DNA of 64,000 nt from JADJPO01 sp046330955 (GCA_046330955.1 JAXLRT010000016.1:1-64000); one strand, 5' to 3'; shown: positions 1-9,656, counted from the stretch's first letter. Notes: generated from the sequence alone by a model not told the origin. Translations and numbers: made by a program.

Positions 1-64
1 CCTCGTTCGCCCCACCCGAACCCTCGTCCGCGGCCTCTCGGGCCGAGCAGGGAATGGTGTCGTT

Positions 65-400
65 GTGACCTCTGCCGACCGTCCCGCCGACGCCACCGGC
101 CCGCAGACGGTGATGATCCCGCTGATCGAGGCCACCGGCGCCATCCCGCTGCCCGGCGACGTCATCAGCGCACCGGCCAGGCGAGCCCGTCAGGGCAAGC
201 GGCTACGGGTCGACTGGCCCGCGTGCAAGGGCCACAAGCTGTGCGCCGAACTCGTGCCAGAGCGGATCACCCTCGACGAGTGGGGGTACCCGATCATCGA
301 CAGCAGGCCGCTGCGCGGGGCCGCGTTGGACCACGCCAAGAAGGCGGTCAAGGCCTGCCCCACCCTGGCTCTGCGCTTGGTCGACATCGTCGCGAAGTGA
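65..400 (+). CDS. Ferredoxin, single-cluster 3Fe-4S type
   Basis: This 111-residue protein has an N-terminal extension of about 45 residues and then a small ferredoxin domain. Cys54 and Cys60 lie in CKGHKLC and a third Cys is in the motif ACP at Cys98. Three cysteines in C-x5-C...CP spacing is the signature of actinobacterial [3Fe-4S] ferredoxins, which usually pass electrons to P450s or other oxygenases. No P450 is next to it here, so the partner is unknown. The start is GTG at 65, because an upstream ATG at 54 is closed by a stop within five codons. An AGGGA-like RBS lies about 10 nt upstream. The long N-terminus is unusual for the family. It lies 46 nt before hrpA. Confidence 0.75.
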   Translation: MTSADRPADATGPQTVMIPLIEATGAIPLPGDVISAPARRARQGKRLRVDWPACKGHKLCAELVPERITLDEWGYPIIDSRPLRGAALDHAKKAVKACPTLALRLVDIVAK

Positions 401-446
401 GGGTCGAGCTCGAGAGGCGTTCGGACGCCTCACCTATGCTGACCCG

Positions 447-3400
447 GTGAGGCAGCGGTACGTCGAGGCGCGGCGCCAGGCCGTCCCGGCGGCGATCCGG
501 TTCCCGGAGGACCTGCCGATCAGTGCGGCCCGCGAGCGGATCGCCGCCGCCATCCGTGACCATCAGGTGGTGGTGGTCGCGGGCGAGACCGGTTCGGGCA
601 AGACCACGCAGTTGCCCAAGATCTGCCTCGAACTGGGCCGAGGCATCACGGGCATGATCGGCCACACCCAGCCCCGCCGGCTGGCGGCGCGCACGGTGGC
701 CGAACGCATCGCCGACGAGCTGGGGGTCGAGCTCGGCGAGGCCGTGGGCTACCAGGTGCGGTTCACCGATCGGATCTCGCCGGCCACCAGCGTGAAGCTG
801 ATGACGGACGGCATCCTGCTGACCGAGTTGCAGCGCGACAAGCTGCTACGCCGCTACGACACCCTCATCATCGACGAGGCCCACGAGCGCAGCCTCAACA
901 TCGACTTCATCCTGGGCTACCTGCGCCGACTGCTGCCGCGCCGTCCGGACCTGAAGGTGATCATCACCTCGGCCACCATCGACCCGCAACGGTTCGCCGA
1001 CCACTTCACCCTGCCAGGGGCCGAACCCGTTCCGGTACTGGAGGTCTCGGGCCGCACCTACCCGGTCGAACTGCGTTATCGGCCGGTCGAGCCGGCCGGT
1101 GCGGCCGAGGAGCAGCAGGACACCATCGACGGCATCTGCGCCGCGGTCGACGAGCTGTGGCGCGAGGGCGACGGCGACATCCTGGTGTTCCTGTCCGGCG
1201 AGCGCGAGATCCGCGACACCGCCGAGGCGCTCGGTGCGAGCGTGGCCCGGCGCTGGCCCTACACCGAGATCGTGCCGCTGTTCGCCCGGCTGTCGATCGC
1301 CGAGCAGCACCGGGTGTTCGCCGCCCGCCCGCACGGGGTGCTACGCCGCGTCGTCCTGGCCACCAACGTCGCCGAGACCTCGCTGACCGTACCCGGCATC
1401 CGCTACGTGATCGACCCCGGGACGGCGCGCATCTCGCGCTACAGCTTCCGCACCAAGGTGCAACGCCTACCGATCGAACCGATCTCGCAGGCCTCGGCCA
1501 ACCAGCGCGCCGGCCGCTGCGGCCGGGTCGCCGACGGCATCTGCATCCGCCTCTACAGCGAGGAGGACTTCGCCGGCCGGCCGGCGTTCACCGATCCCGA
1601 GATCCTGCGCACCAACCTGGCCTCGGTGATCCTGCAGATGGCCGCGATCGGCCTCGGTGACCTGTCGGCGTTCCCGTTCGTCGATCCGCCGGACCGGCGC
1701 TCGATCGCCGACGGGATCGCCCTGCTCACCGAGCTGAACGCCCTCGAACCCGATACCGGGGGCACCGATGGCGGGCAACGGCTCACCGACCTCGGACGGC
1801 GGCTGGCCCAGCTGCCGGTCGATCCGCGGATGGCCCGCATGATCCTCGAGGCGGAGGCCAACGGGTGCGTGCGCGAGGTGATCGTGATCGCCGCGGCGCT
1901 GTCGATCCAGGATCCGCGCGAGCGACCCCAGGAGGCGCAGCAGGCGGCCGACGAGTCGCACCGCCGGTTCGCCGACCCGACGTCGGACTTCCTGAGCTAC
2001 CTCAACCTGTGGACCTACCTGCGCGATCAGGCCGATGCGTTGTCGTCCAACCAGTTCCGCCGGATGTGCCGGCGGGAGTACCTGGGCTACCTGCGGGTGC
2101 GCGAGTGGCAAGACCTGGTCGGTCAGCTGCGCGCCATCGCCCGCGGGGTGGGCATCACCCTGCCGCCACGCGGCACCCCGCCCGCCGAACCGGACGCCGT
2201 CCACCGCAGTCTGCTCGCCGGGCTGCTGTCGCACATCGGCGTGCGCGAGGAGCGCGAGACCACCAAACCCGCTGTCCCACAGCCGAAATCCATCGGGCGC
2301 CCGGCCCGCCCCGGACGCCAGGAGTTCACCGGGGCACGCGGGGCGAGGTTCCTGATCTGGCCGGGGTCGGCACTGGCCCGCAAACCCCCGACCTGGGTGA
2401 TGGCCGGCGAACTGGTCGAGACCAGCCGGCTCTGGGGTCGGGACGTGGCCCGGATCGAGCCGGAGTGGGTCGAGCCGCTGGCGTTGCACCTGGTCAAACG
2501 GACCTACAGCGAACCGCACTGGTCGAGCAAGCGGTCGGCGGCGATGGCCTACGAGCGGGTGACGCTGTACGGGGTGCCGATCGTCACCCAGCGCCTGGTC
2601 GGCTACTCGCGGATCGACGCCGAGCTGGCCCGTGAGCTGTTCATCCGGCACGCCCTGGTCGAGGGCGACTGGCGCACCCATCACCGGTTCTTCCACGCCA
2701 ACCGCGAGCTGCTCGAGGACGTCGAGTCGCTCGAGCACCGGGCGCGGCGGCGCGACATCCTGGTGGACGACGAGACCCTGTTCGACTTCTACGACAGCCG
2801 CATCCCGGCCGAGGTGGTCTCGGGCAGGCACTTCGACGCCTGGTGGAAGAAGGCCCGGCGCACCGAGCCGGAGCTGCTCACCTTCACCGAGGACCTGCTG
2901 GTCAGTGACGACGCGGCCGCGGTGCACGCCGCGGACTACCCGGACACCTGGCCGGTCGAGGGCGGCCACCTGTCGCTGAGCTACCAGTTCGAACCGGGGA
3001 CGGCGCACGACGGGGTGACCGTCGACATCCCGGTGCCGCTGCTGGCGGGGCTCGATCCCGACCCGTTCACCTGGCTGGTGCCGGGGCTGCGCGAGGAGCT
3101 GGTCACGGCCCTGATCCGCAGCCTGCCCAAGGCGATCCGCACCAACTTCGTGCCCGCCCCCGACACCGCGCGCGCTGCGCTGGCCGCGATCGCCCCGGCC
3201 TCCGAACCGCCGACCGGCTCGATCTACACAGCCCTCGAGACCGACCTCGGACGGCGCGCCGGCATCGTGATCCCGCCCCACGCCTGGGATCTCGGCAAGT
3301 TGCCGGGGCACCTGCAGCTCACCTTCCGGGTGCTGACCGAGGGGGGCGACCCGACCGTGCTGGCCGAGGGCAAGAGCCTCACCGCGCTGCAGAACCAGTT

Positions 3401-4322
3401 GCGCCAGAAGGTGAAGGCCGCCGTGGCCGCCATCGCCGGGGCCGGCGTCGAGCGGTCCCGGCTGACCACCTGGGACGTCGGCGAGCTACCCCGCACCGTC
3501 GAGCGCGAGGCGGGCGGCCGCACGGTGGCGGGGTTCCCGGCCCTGGTCGACGAGGGCGACGGCGCGGCGGTCCGGGTGCTGCCGACCGCCGCGGACCAGG
3601 CGACGGCGATGCGCGCGGGCACTCGGCGGCTGCTGATCGAGAACCTGAACAACCCGCTGGCGCGGCTGCAGGGCCAGGTCGACTACGTTCTGCCGCAGGC
3701 GGATCGGCTGGCGCTCGCCGCCAGCCCCTACCCCACCACCGCGGCGCTGCTGGGCGACTGCCTGCATGTCGCGATCGACGAGCTGGTCGCCCGGCACGGT
3801 GGCCCGGCCTGGGACGGCGAGGCGTTCGCGGCGCTGCTGGCCGCCGTCCGCGACGGTCTCGACCAGGCCGGGCTGGACGTCGTCCGGATCGTCGCGCGGG
3901 TCCTGACCACGTGGCGCGAGGTCGACCGGGCGGTCGCCGGGATGAAGTCATTGCCGCTGCTGCCGATGCTGACCGATGTTCGCGATCAGACGAAGGCGTT
4001 GATCCACAACGGGTTCGTCGCCGAGGTGGGCTGGGCGCGGCTGCCCGATCTGGTGCGGTACCTGCGCGGGATCGCTCACCGGCTGGCCAAGGCCCCGGAG
4101 AACGTCAACGCCGACCGCGGCCGGATGGACCGGGCGCGCGCCATGCAGGACGAGTACGCCGCGGTGCTCGACGAGCTCCCCCCGGCCCGCCGGAACGACG
4201 AGGACGTGCGCGCCGTCCGGTGGATGCTCGAGGAGTTCCGGCTCAGCCTGTTCGCCCAGAACGTCGGCACCGCCTACCCGATCTCCGAGCAGCGCCTGCT
4301 CAAGGCCCTCGACGCCCTGTAG
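447..4322 (+). CDS. hrpA: ATP-dependent RNA helicase HrpA (DEAH box)
   Basis: At 1291 residues this matches the usual length of HrpA (about 1300). The helicase core shows Walker A GETGSGKT at residues 46-53, DEAH at 143-146, the SAT motif, and QRAGRCGR (motif VI) near residue 352. Helicase-C, HA2 and OB-like segments follow, and the large C-terminal DUF3418 region typical of HrpA covers about residues 690-1285. HrpA unwinds RNA structure and rescues stalled or collided ribosomes in E. coli. The start is GTG at 447, 46 nt after the ferredoxin. The last 23 nt overlap, tail to tail, the end of the convergent DUF1537 kinase gene. Confidence 0.95.
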   Translation: MRQRYVEARRQAVPAAIRFPEDLPISAARERIAAAIRDHQVVVVAGETGSGKTTQLPKICLELGRGITGMIGHTQPRRLAARTVAERIADELGVELGEAVGYQVRFTDRISPATSVKLMTDGILLTELQRDKLLRRYDTLIIDEAHERSLNIDFILGYLRRLLPRRPDLKVIITSATIDPQRFADHFTLPGAEPVPVLEVSGRTYPVELRYRPVEPAGAAEEQQDTIDGICAAVDELWREGDGDILVFLSGEREIRDTAEALGASVARRWPYTEIVPLFARLSIAEQHRVFAARPHGVLRRVVLATNVAETSLTVPGIRYVIDPGTARISRYSFRTKVQRLPIEPISQASANQRAGRCGRVADGICIRLYSEEDFAGRPAFTDPEILRTNLASVILQMAAIGLGDLSAFPFVDPPDRRSIADGIALLTELNALEPDTGGTDGGQRLTDLGRRLAQLPVDPRMARMILEAEANGCVREVIVIAAALSIQDPRERPQEAQQAADESHRRFADPTSDFLSYLNLWTYLRDQADALSSNQFRRMCRREYLGYLRVREWQDLVGQLRAIARGVGITLPPRGTPPAEPDAVHRSLLAGLLSHIGVREERETTKPAVPQPKSIGRPARPGRQEFTGARGARFLIWPGSALARKPPTWVMAGELVETSRLWGRDVARIEPEWVEPLALHLVKRTYSEPHWSSKRSAAMAYERVTLYGVPIVTQRLVGYSRIDAELARELFIRHALVEGDWRTHHRFFHANRELLEDVESLEHRARRRDILVDDETLFDFYDSRIPAEVVSGRHFDAWWKKARRTEPELLTFTEDLLVSDDAAAVHAADYPDTWPVEGGHLSLSYQFEPGTAHDGVTVDIPVPLLAGLDPDPFTWLVPGLREELVTALIRSLPKAIRTNFVPAPDTARAALAAIAPASEPPTGSIYTALETDLGRRAGIVIPPHAWDLGKLPGHLQLTFRVLTEGGDPTVLAEGKSLTALQNQLRQKVKAAVAAIAGAGVERSRLTTWDVGELPRTVEREAGGRTVAGFPALVDEGDGAAVRVLPTAADQATAMRAGTRRLLIENLNNPLARLQGQVDYVLPQADRLALAASPYPTTAALLGDCLHVAIDELVARHGGPAWDGEAFAALLAAVRDGLDQAGLDVVRIVARVLTTWREVDRAVAGMKSLPLLPMLTDVRDQTKALIHNGFVAEVGWARLPDLVRYLRGIAHRLAKAPENVNADRGRMDRARAMQDEYAAVLDELPPARRNDEDVRAVRWMLEEFRLSLFAQNVGTAYPISEQRLLKALDAL

Positions 4323-5694
4323 CGTGCAGAACGTCGATGACGTCGGCCAGGGCCTCCTCGCCACCGACGTTGCCCGCGAACACGATGTAGGGCACGCCGT
4401 GCACCTCGGGCAGGCAGGACAGCGGTCGCACCACGCTGATCAACCCGGGCAGCAGCTGCCCCAGGACGACGCCCCGGCGGATCCCGATCCCGCTGACGGC
4501 CACGTCGTGCGAGGTGATTCCACCCTTGGCCACGATCCATCGCGGTCCGGCGGGCACGACGCCCCGGACGACGTCCGCCACGGCCGAGGACACGGTACGG
4601 GCCAGCGCCAGACCACCGGAGGAGTCGGTCAGCACGGTGCGGCTGGTCACCAGTAGGACGTCGGAGCGGGCGAGCGCTGCGGTGGCGTCGCGAATCGCGG
4701 CGGCGACAGCGGCATCCCGCCGTGACGGGTCGACCAGCGCCACGGCGTCCAACTCCACCTCGACCAGGCCACCCCGGCGTCGGGCCGCCGCGACCTGACG
4801 GGTGGTCAGCTCGACATGCGAGCCGACGACGACCAGCCCATGGCCCGGCGGGCGCCCGGCCGGCCAGATCTGCTGCGCGGACAACGGATCCTGCGGCTCG
4901 ATCCCGGCCAGCGCCCGCACGAACGAGGGGCCGGTGCGATGCAGGAACGCCTGTCCGTCGGCCTCGGCGGCCAGCAGGCCGAGCACGACGATCTCGAGGT
5001 CCTCGTAGCTCGTCGCGTTGACCACCACGAACCGTCCGCCGTCCACGGCCGCCAGCAGTTCGGCCACCCGGCCGGGCCCGCCGAGCCGGATGTCGTCCAG
5101 CGTCAGCGCCTGCACGTCTCGCCGATCGATCGTGCCGGCGCCCCGCTCGACCACGAAGTCGACCAGGTCGGAGGACCGGTAGCCGAAGACGGCGTCCCGG
5201 GCGAACTCGGTCTGCCCCACCGGAACCGGGACGCCGTCCACCCGCGCCCAGTGCGTGTTCTCGGCGGTGAACCGTCCGGCCTCGAGATAGGCCGGAACCA
5301 GCAGCACCCCATCGAATCCCCGCCCCAGCACCTCGACGCGGGCGGCGTCCAACGCCCGGACCTCGGGCATCAGGTGGCCGCGCAGCGTGGAGTCACTGCG
5401 CGAGACCACGGACACCGGTGCCCCCAGCCGCTCCCCCACCGCCAGCAGGTCCCGCCCGGCCCGATGCGACAGCCGATACGCCTCGTCCGCAGGCAGGCTG
5501 CGCGAGTTGGTCAGGACGAAGCAGGTCGCGCCGGGTTCCGCCAGCCCCGCGGCGTACTCGGCCGGGTCCAGGTCGAAGACCAGGGCCACGTCGTGCACGG
5601 TCTGCGAGCCGGTCGGGTCGTCGTCCAGGACGGCGATCCGCCGGCCACTGTGCCGATGAGACCGCCGAATCCGTTCGCGGAGCGTGAGTTCCAT
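4300..5694 (-). CDS. Four-carbon acid sugar kinase (DUF1537, OtnK/DtnK type)
   Basis: This 464-residue protein has both DUF1537 domains. The N-terminal part has the DDDPTGSQT substrate-site motif (residues 24-32) and SRSDSTLRGH. The C-terminal nucleotide-binding part has AKGGITSHD and GNVGG. The family phosphorylates 3-oxo-tetronate, D-threonate or D-erythronate-type acids. It is the last gene of a minus-strand operon (cyclase, SDR, kinase) and starts 9 nt after the SDR stop, so it probably works on the acid made by that dehydrogenase. The aldolase or decarboxylase that would complete the pathway is not in the window. Which four-carbon acid is used cannot be read from the sequence. Confidence 0.88.
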   Translation of the reverse strand: MELTLRERIRRSHRHSGRRIAVLDDDPTGSQTVHDVALVFDLDPAEYAAGLAEPGATCFVLTNSRSLPADEAYRLSHRAGRDLLAVGERLGAPVSVVSRSDSTLRGHLMPEVRALDAARVEVLGRGFDGVLLVPAYLEAGRFTAENTHWARVDGVPVPVGQTEFARDAVFGYRSSDLVDFVVERGAGTIDRRDVQALTLDDIRLGGPGRVAELLAAVDGGRFVVVNATSYEDLEIVVLGLLAAEADGQAFLHRTGPSFVRALAGIEPQDPLSAQQIWPAGRPPGHGLVVVGSHVELTTRQVAAARRRGGLVEVELDAVALVDPSRRDAAVAAAIRDATAALARSDVLLVTSRTVLTDSSGGLALARTVSSAVADVVRGVVPAGPRWIVAKGGITSHDVAVSGIGIRRGVVLGQLLPGLISVVRPLSCLPEVHGVPYIVFAGNVGGEEALADVIDVLHATGRRGP

Positions 5695-5703
5695 GGCACC
5701 TGC

Positions 5704-6474
5704 TCAGGAGACCTGAAGGCCCCCGTTGATGTCGTAGGTGGCGGCGGTGATGTACCCGGCGTCCGGGCCGCACAGGAACGCCATCAGGGCAGCCACCTCC
5801 TCGACGGTGCCGACCCGGCCCACCGGCATGCCGACGGTCATCTCGGCCTTGCGTTCCTCGGTCAGCGTGCCGCCCATGATGTCGGTGTCCACCGGGCCGG
5901 GCGCCACGCAGTTCACCGTGACGCCAAACGGACCCAGCTCGCGCGCCAGCGCCCGGGTGAGGCCGATGATCCCGGCCTTCGCGGCGCTGTAGGGCACCTT
6001 CGAATAGGTGCCGCCACCGCGTTGGGCCGAGATCGAGGACACGCTGACCACCCGACCGAAACCGCGCTCCACCATGCCGGGAACGACGCGGCGGGTGACC
6101 AGGTAGGTGCCCCGCAGGTTGATGTCGACCACGCGGTCCCACTCGGCCGTGGTCAGCTCGAGGAAGGGCACCGGCGAACTCACCCCGGCCACGTTGACCA
6201 GCGCGGCGATCGGCGCCAGCTGCGCCTCGACCTGGTCGACCGCTGCGCCCACGGACTGCTCGTCCGCGACGTCCGCGGCCAGGCCGATCGCCTCGACCCC
6301 GTGCCGGACGACGAGTTGCGCGGCGGCGTCCCGGGCACCCTCACCGTCGACGTCGAGCACCGCCACCGACCACCCCTGCCGGGCCAGCCGATCGGCGGTG
6401 GCCCGACCGATACCGCGCACCGAACCCGCCCCGGTGACCACGGCCGTGCGCCGTGCGGGGAACACGGCGCTCAC
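5704..6474 (-). CDS. SDR family NAD(P)-dependent oxidoreductase
   Basis: This is a classical short-chain dehydrogenase of 256 residues. It has the cofactor motif TGAGSVRGIGRA near the N-terminus, NVAG, the catalytic Ser (SVSSIS), and YSAAKAG with the catalytic Tyr and Lys. The C-terminal GGLQV is also typical. The start is GTG at 6474, which overlaps the TGA of the upstream cyclase gene by 4 nt (GTGA), so the two are probably translationally coupled. The FabG-like fold does not fix the substrate. Because it is sandwiched between a cyclase-family hydrolase and a DUF1537 kinase, oxidation of a sugar acid is the best guess. Confidence 0.9.
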   Translation of the reverse strand: MSAVFPARRTAVVTGAGSVRGIGRATADRLARQGWSVAVLDVDGEGARDAAAQLVVRHGVEAIGLAADVADEQSVGAAVDQVEAQLAPIAALVNVAGVSSPVPFLELTTAEWDRVVDINLRGTYLVTRRVVPGMVERGFGRVVSVSSISAQRGGGTYSKVPYSAAKAGIIGLTRALARELGPFGVTVNCVAPGPVDTDIMGGTLTEERKAEMTVGMPVGRVGTVEEVAALMAFLCGPDAGYITAATYDINGGLQVS

Positions 6475-7361
6475 CAGGTGGCGAAGACCCGCGCCTGCCC
6501 GCCCGATCCCTGCTGGAACGGGATCAGCCCGACCACGATCTTCGCCCCGGTGGGCGGGATCCGGTGCAGGTTGGCCAGGTTCTCGATCCCGTACCGGTCG
6601 GCCCCGTTGATGATCAGGTGGGTGTCGAAGGCGGTCGACGGACCGTTGTCGATGCTCAGCGTGTCGACGCCGACGCTGCGAATCCGGCGGTTCTTCACCA
6701 GCCAGGTCGCGGCCTCCGGGTCGAATCCGGGAAAGTGCAGCACCCCGGCAGAGTCGGTGCCGCGGTAGGCGTTCGCGTTGCCCACCTTGGCCCCCCACCC
6801 CGAGTACATGAGCACCGCGGCGCCGTGGGGAATGCGGCCGTGCCGCCGCTCGAACGCCCGGACGTCGTCCACGGTCACCAGGGCATCGCGGTTCTTCGCC
6901 ACCTTCGCGGCGATGTCGATGACCACCGCGGGGGTGACGAGCTCGGCGGGGGTGAGCAGATCCGCCGTCCGGCCGCCCTTGGCGAAGTGCGCCGGGGCGT
7001 CGACGTGGGTGCCGATGTGCTCGATGATCACCCATTCCTGCATGTAGTAGCCGTCCTTGGCCAGATCGGCCACGGTGCGGCGTTTGGCCTCCTCGCCCGG
7101 GGTGAAGGCGGGCGTCGTCGGGCCGAGCACGTAGGTCAGGTCCATGACCCCGTGCCGGCTCCACCGCCGTGCCGGAGCGGCCGGCGCCGCCGTCGCCGCC
7201 TGCGCCGGTTCGGCCAGACCGATGGCCGCCACGCCGACCGCCGCCGTCGCCAACAACGCCGAGCGACGCGACAGACCGTGTCCCCGACCCTCGACGGCCG
7301 ACGCCGTGACGTCAGCCGTGACGCACCCCTGCATCAGATGAATGCCGTGCTCGGTACACAT
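6471..7361 (-). CDS. Cyclase-family metal hydrolase with Tat signal
   Basis: This 296-residue protein has a twin-arginine signal (SRRSALL at residues 31-37, then a hydrophobic stretch and AQA), so it is predicted to be exported folded. The mature part belongs to the cyclase/kynurenine-formamidase family (PF04199). The metal-binding motif EHIGTHVDAPAHF is at residues 114-126, and DTLSID and the C-terminal region fit too. The family includes arylformamidases and isatin hydrolases. It opens a three-gene operon with an SDR and a DUF1537 kinase. A lactonase- or amidase-like step outside the membrane that feeds a carboxylic acid to the downstream enzymes is an inference. Confidence 0.85.
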   Translation of the reverse strand: MCTEHGIHLMQGCVTADVTASAVEGRGHGLSRRSALLATAAVGVAAIGLAEPAQAATAAPAAPARRWSRHGVMDLTYVLGPTTPAFTPGEEAKRRTVADLAKDGYYMQEWVIIEHIGTHVDAPAHFAKGGRTADLLTPAELVTPAVVIDIAAKVAKNRDALVTVDDVRAFERRHGRIPHGAAVLMYSGWGAKVGNANAYRGTDSAGVLHFPGFDPEAATWLVKNRRIRSVGVDTLSIDNGPSTAFDTHLIINGADRYGIENLANLHRIPPTGAKIVVGLIPFQQGSGGQARVFATW

Positions 7362-7461
7362 CGGCCCCGACCCCTCTCCACCTGGACGACGCGGGCCGGC
7401 ACGAGCGCGGCCGCTGGCACCGAACGTAGCCCCGGACGGCCGGGACGGGAAGCAGGCGCCG

Positions 7462-8481
7462 TCAGCCGATCGCGTAGACGACGACCTGCCCGTCGGCGAA
7501 CGTCACCGATCCCCCCGTGGCCCGCGCCGCCGCCTCACTCGACACCGGACGCCCGCGACGCGCGTCGTGGGCCGAGACCGCGGTGGCCCCCACAGTGAGC
7601 AACCGCAGACCGTGCCGGTCGAGATCTCCCGGCCCCTCGGCGTCCATGGCCAGCGGCAACGGGACCACCTCGGCCTCGACCGGCCAGCCGTATCGCAGGG
7701 CCTTGTTGACGAATTCCGGCGGCGACTCGTCTCGCTCGTCCAGCCAGATCACCACGCTGCCCGAGGGAAAGGCCACCGGGTCGCCGGGCACCCAGTCGCC
7801 CATCCCCGTGGGCAGGTCCTGGCCCGGGTAGAGCGCCAGGCCGCGCTGAATCCCGGCCTGTCCCATCACCACGGCGACATACGGCACCGTGTCCTCGCCG
7901 AGCATCACGTGCAGTCGCAGGTGATCGGCGTCCGACCAGCGCTGCCACGGCTCGGCGGTGAGGTAGTCCCGGGTCACGGCGTAGAACTGGGTCCAGTCCT
8001 CGGCCGTGGGCGGATCGATCGGCTGGTGCCGGCCCAGCAGCCGCCCGATGAAGGAATCGAAGATGTCCTCCGCCTCGGGAATGGCGTCGGCCACGAACAG
8101 CTCGGGGTCCGGGCCGGGTGCACCCACCTCGGTGCGGGCCTGGCCGAGAGCGCCCCGCACCGCGTCGGTGACCGCCTCACCGTGCACCACGCGCGCCGGG
8201 GGCAACGCGGCGAGCTGGGCCGCCGGCTGCGTCAGCGCCTGGACCATCGCCTTCGCGCATGCCTCGCCGCCGGACGGCGCCACCGACAGTCCCCGCACCA
8301 GCCCGGTGTCGGCATCGAGCACCATGGCCGCGATCACGTCGGACTCGTCCTCGACCTGAATCGAGTCGCCGAGGTCGCGGATCAGCACGATCCAGGTGGG
8401 CAGCGCCGAGGGGCGGTGCGTGGTGTCGGCGGTGGTCACGATGCGATCCGGGTCATGTCCCGGCATCCTGCCAGTGACCAT
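7462..8481 (-). CDS. Uncharacterised protein (DUF6930-like)
   Basis: This 339-residue soluble protein has no signal peptide or membrane segment. It starts with a segment typical of DUF6930/DUF7309-type proteins (TWIVLIRDLGD..., GLVRGLSVAPSGGEA), followed by an acidic central part and a second alpha/beta domain. The domain assignment rests on recall of the pattern, not on a search. No catalytic motif is evident. It stands alone, 100 nt upstream of the cyclase gene on the same strand and divergent from the GNAT gene. The start is ATG at 8481; ATG at 8466 is an alternative. Confidence 0.6.
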   Translation of the reverse strand: MVTGRMPGHDPDRIVTTADTTHRPSALPTWIVLIRDLGDSIQVEDESDVIAAMVLDADTGLVRGLSVAPSGGEACAKAMVQALTQPAAQLAALPPARVVHGEAVTDAVRGALGQARTEVGAPGPDPELFVADAIPEAEDIFDSFIGRLLGRHQPIDPPTAEDWTQFYAVTRDYLTAEPWQRWSDADHLRLHVMLGEDTVPYVAVVMGQAGIQRGLALYPGQDLPTGMGDWVPGDPVAFPSGSVVIWLDERDESPPEFVNKALRYGWPVEAEVVPLPLAMDAEGPGDLDRHGLRLLTVGATAVSAHDARRGRPVSSEAAARATGGSVTFADGQVVVYAIG

Positions 8482-8562
8482 CCGGTTCCGCCCGCGAATG
8501 CGGAGCGTGAACGTCCGTTACGGCTAGGGACGGCGGGGACCTTCTCATGGGAGAGTACGCAG

Positions 8563-9078
8563 ATGGCTGAGATCCGGGTTCGCACCCTCCGTGAGGATGA
8601 CTGGCCGGCGTATCGGGCCATTCGGCTCGCCGCCCTGGTGGATTCTCCCGACGCGTTCGTCGCCACCCACGCGGAGGAAACGGCGCTCGGCGAGGCCGAC
8701 TGGCGCGCCCGGATGGTCCGTTCGCAGCGGCTGCTCGCCGAGGTGGACGGCACGGCCGTCGGGGTGGTGAGTCTGGGTCAGGACGAGGACGACGAGCGCG
8801 TCGCGCAGCTGTTCGGCCTGTGGGTCTCCCCGCAGGCGCGCGGTACCGGGGTGGCCACGGCGTTGGTGCAGGCCGGGGCGGACGCCGCACTGGCCGGCGG
8901 CCGTACCCAGCTCTCGTACTGGGTCGGTACCGACAACGGCCGGGCCGTCGCCTTCGCCAGCGGCTTCGGCTTCCGCCCCGGCAACCGGCGCCGGCCGATG
9001 CACGGTCACGAGGGCGAGCAGGAGATCGTCATGGTGCTGGCCCTCGGCAACGACCGCGGCCAGCCGACCGCACGCTGA
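8563..9078 (+). CDS. GNAT-family N-acetyltransferase
   Basis: This 171-residue GNAT protein has the acetyl-CoA pyrophosphate-binding motif A in VSPQARGTGVATALV. A motif B-like segment follows (SYWVGTDNGRAVAFASGFGF, 20 residues). It would transfer an acetyl group from acetyl-CoA to an amine, but the substrate is not predictable. The ATG at 8563 is preceded by GGGAG about 9 nt away. The reading frame stays open far upstream, but that part lies antisense to the uncharacterised protein gene and has no family resemblance, so the start at 8563 is preferred. Confidence 0.88.
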   Translation: MAEIRVRTLREDDWPAYRAIRLAALVDSPDAFVATHAEETALGEADWRARMVRSQRLLAEVDGTAVGVVSLGQDEDDERVAQLFGLWVSPQARGTGVATALVQAGADAALAGGRTQLSYWVGTDNGRAVAFASGFGFRPGNRRRPMHGHEGEQEIVMVLALGNDRGQPTAR

Positions 9079-9095
9079 GCCCGGTCGCGGCTGCC

Positions 9096-9650
9096 GTGGC
9101 CGGGCCCGTCTCGCCGACCTCCACGGTGATCGTGTTACTGCGCGCCGTGAACCTGGGGCCGCACAACAAGGTGCCGATGCCCGCGTTCCGTGAACTGCTG
9201 ACCGAGCTGGGCGCCCGCAGCGTCGTCAGTTACGTGGCCAGCGGGCAGGCCGTCGCCGAGATCGACGGCGATCCGGGGGCGTTCGGCGATCGGGTGCACC
9301 AGGGGATCCTCGACCGGTTCGGGCTCGACATCGACGTGTTCACGCGCACGCCCGCCGAGCTGCAGGCGATCGTGGCCGGTAATCCCTTCCCCGAGCTGGC
9401 CGCCACGCCCAAGCGACTGCACGTGACCTTTCTCGACACCACCCCGGACGCCGCACGGATCGCGGAGATCGGCACGCGGCACGGCGAGGACGAGTTCGCC
9501 GTCGGCGATCGGGCGCTCTATCTCGCGTATCTGGGCTCCAGCCACGACTCCCCGATCCTGAAGGCCCTGCGGCGCCTCGGCGGGCGGCAGACCTCGCGCA
9601 ACTGGACCACCGTCCTGAAGCTGGTCGAGCTGTCGGCCGGGCGGGGCTGA
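9096..9650 (+). CDS. DUF1697 family protein
   Basis: This protein of about 184 residues matches DUF1697. It has the N-terminal LLRAVNLGPHNKVPMPAF, then ELGARSVVSYVASGQAV, and a C-terminal TSRNWTTVLKL. Family function is unknown; the fold is described as ferredoxin-like. The start is uncertain: GTG at 9096 leaves a nine-residue lead, while GTG at 9126 would begin directly at the conserved strand. Conserved family members usually read SGN where this one has SGQ. It lies between GNAT and tam on the same strand. Confidence 0.85.
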   Translation: MAGPVSPTSTVIVLLRAVNLGPHNKVPMPAFRELLTELGARSVVSYVASGQAVAEIDGDPGAFGDRVHQGILDRFGLDIDVFTRTPAELQAIVAGNPFPELAATPKRLHVTFLDTTPDAARIAEIGTRHGEDEFAVGDRALYLAYLGSSHDSPILKALRRLGGRQTSRNWTTVLKLVELSAGRG

Positions 9651-9656
9651 GGCAGC

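Noticed and set aside
1467..3311. Long open frame (614 codons) antisense to hrpA
   Set aside because: It lies within a strongly conserved helicase gene, has no domain pattern and is typical of GC-rich antisense frames.
4816..6768. Long plus-strand open frame over the kinase and SDR genes
   Set aside because: The minus-strand proteins have clear family motifs; the plus-strand product is low-complexity and His/Arg/Gly-rich.
5704..7164. 486-residue version of the SDR with a long N-terminal extension
   Set aside because: The extension is the antisense-like shifted reading of the cyclase gene; the GTG at 6474 in a GTGA overlap gives a normal SDR.
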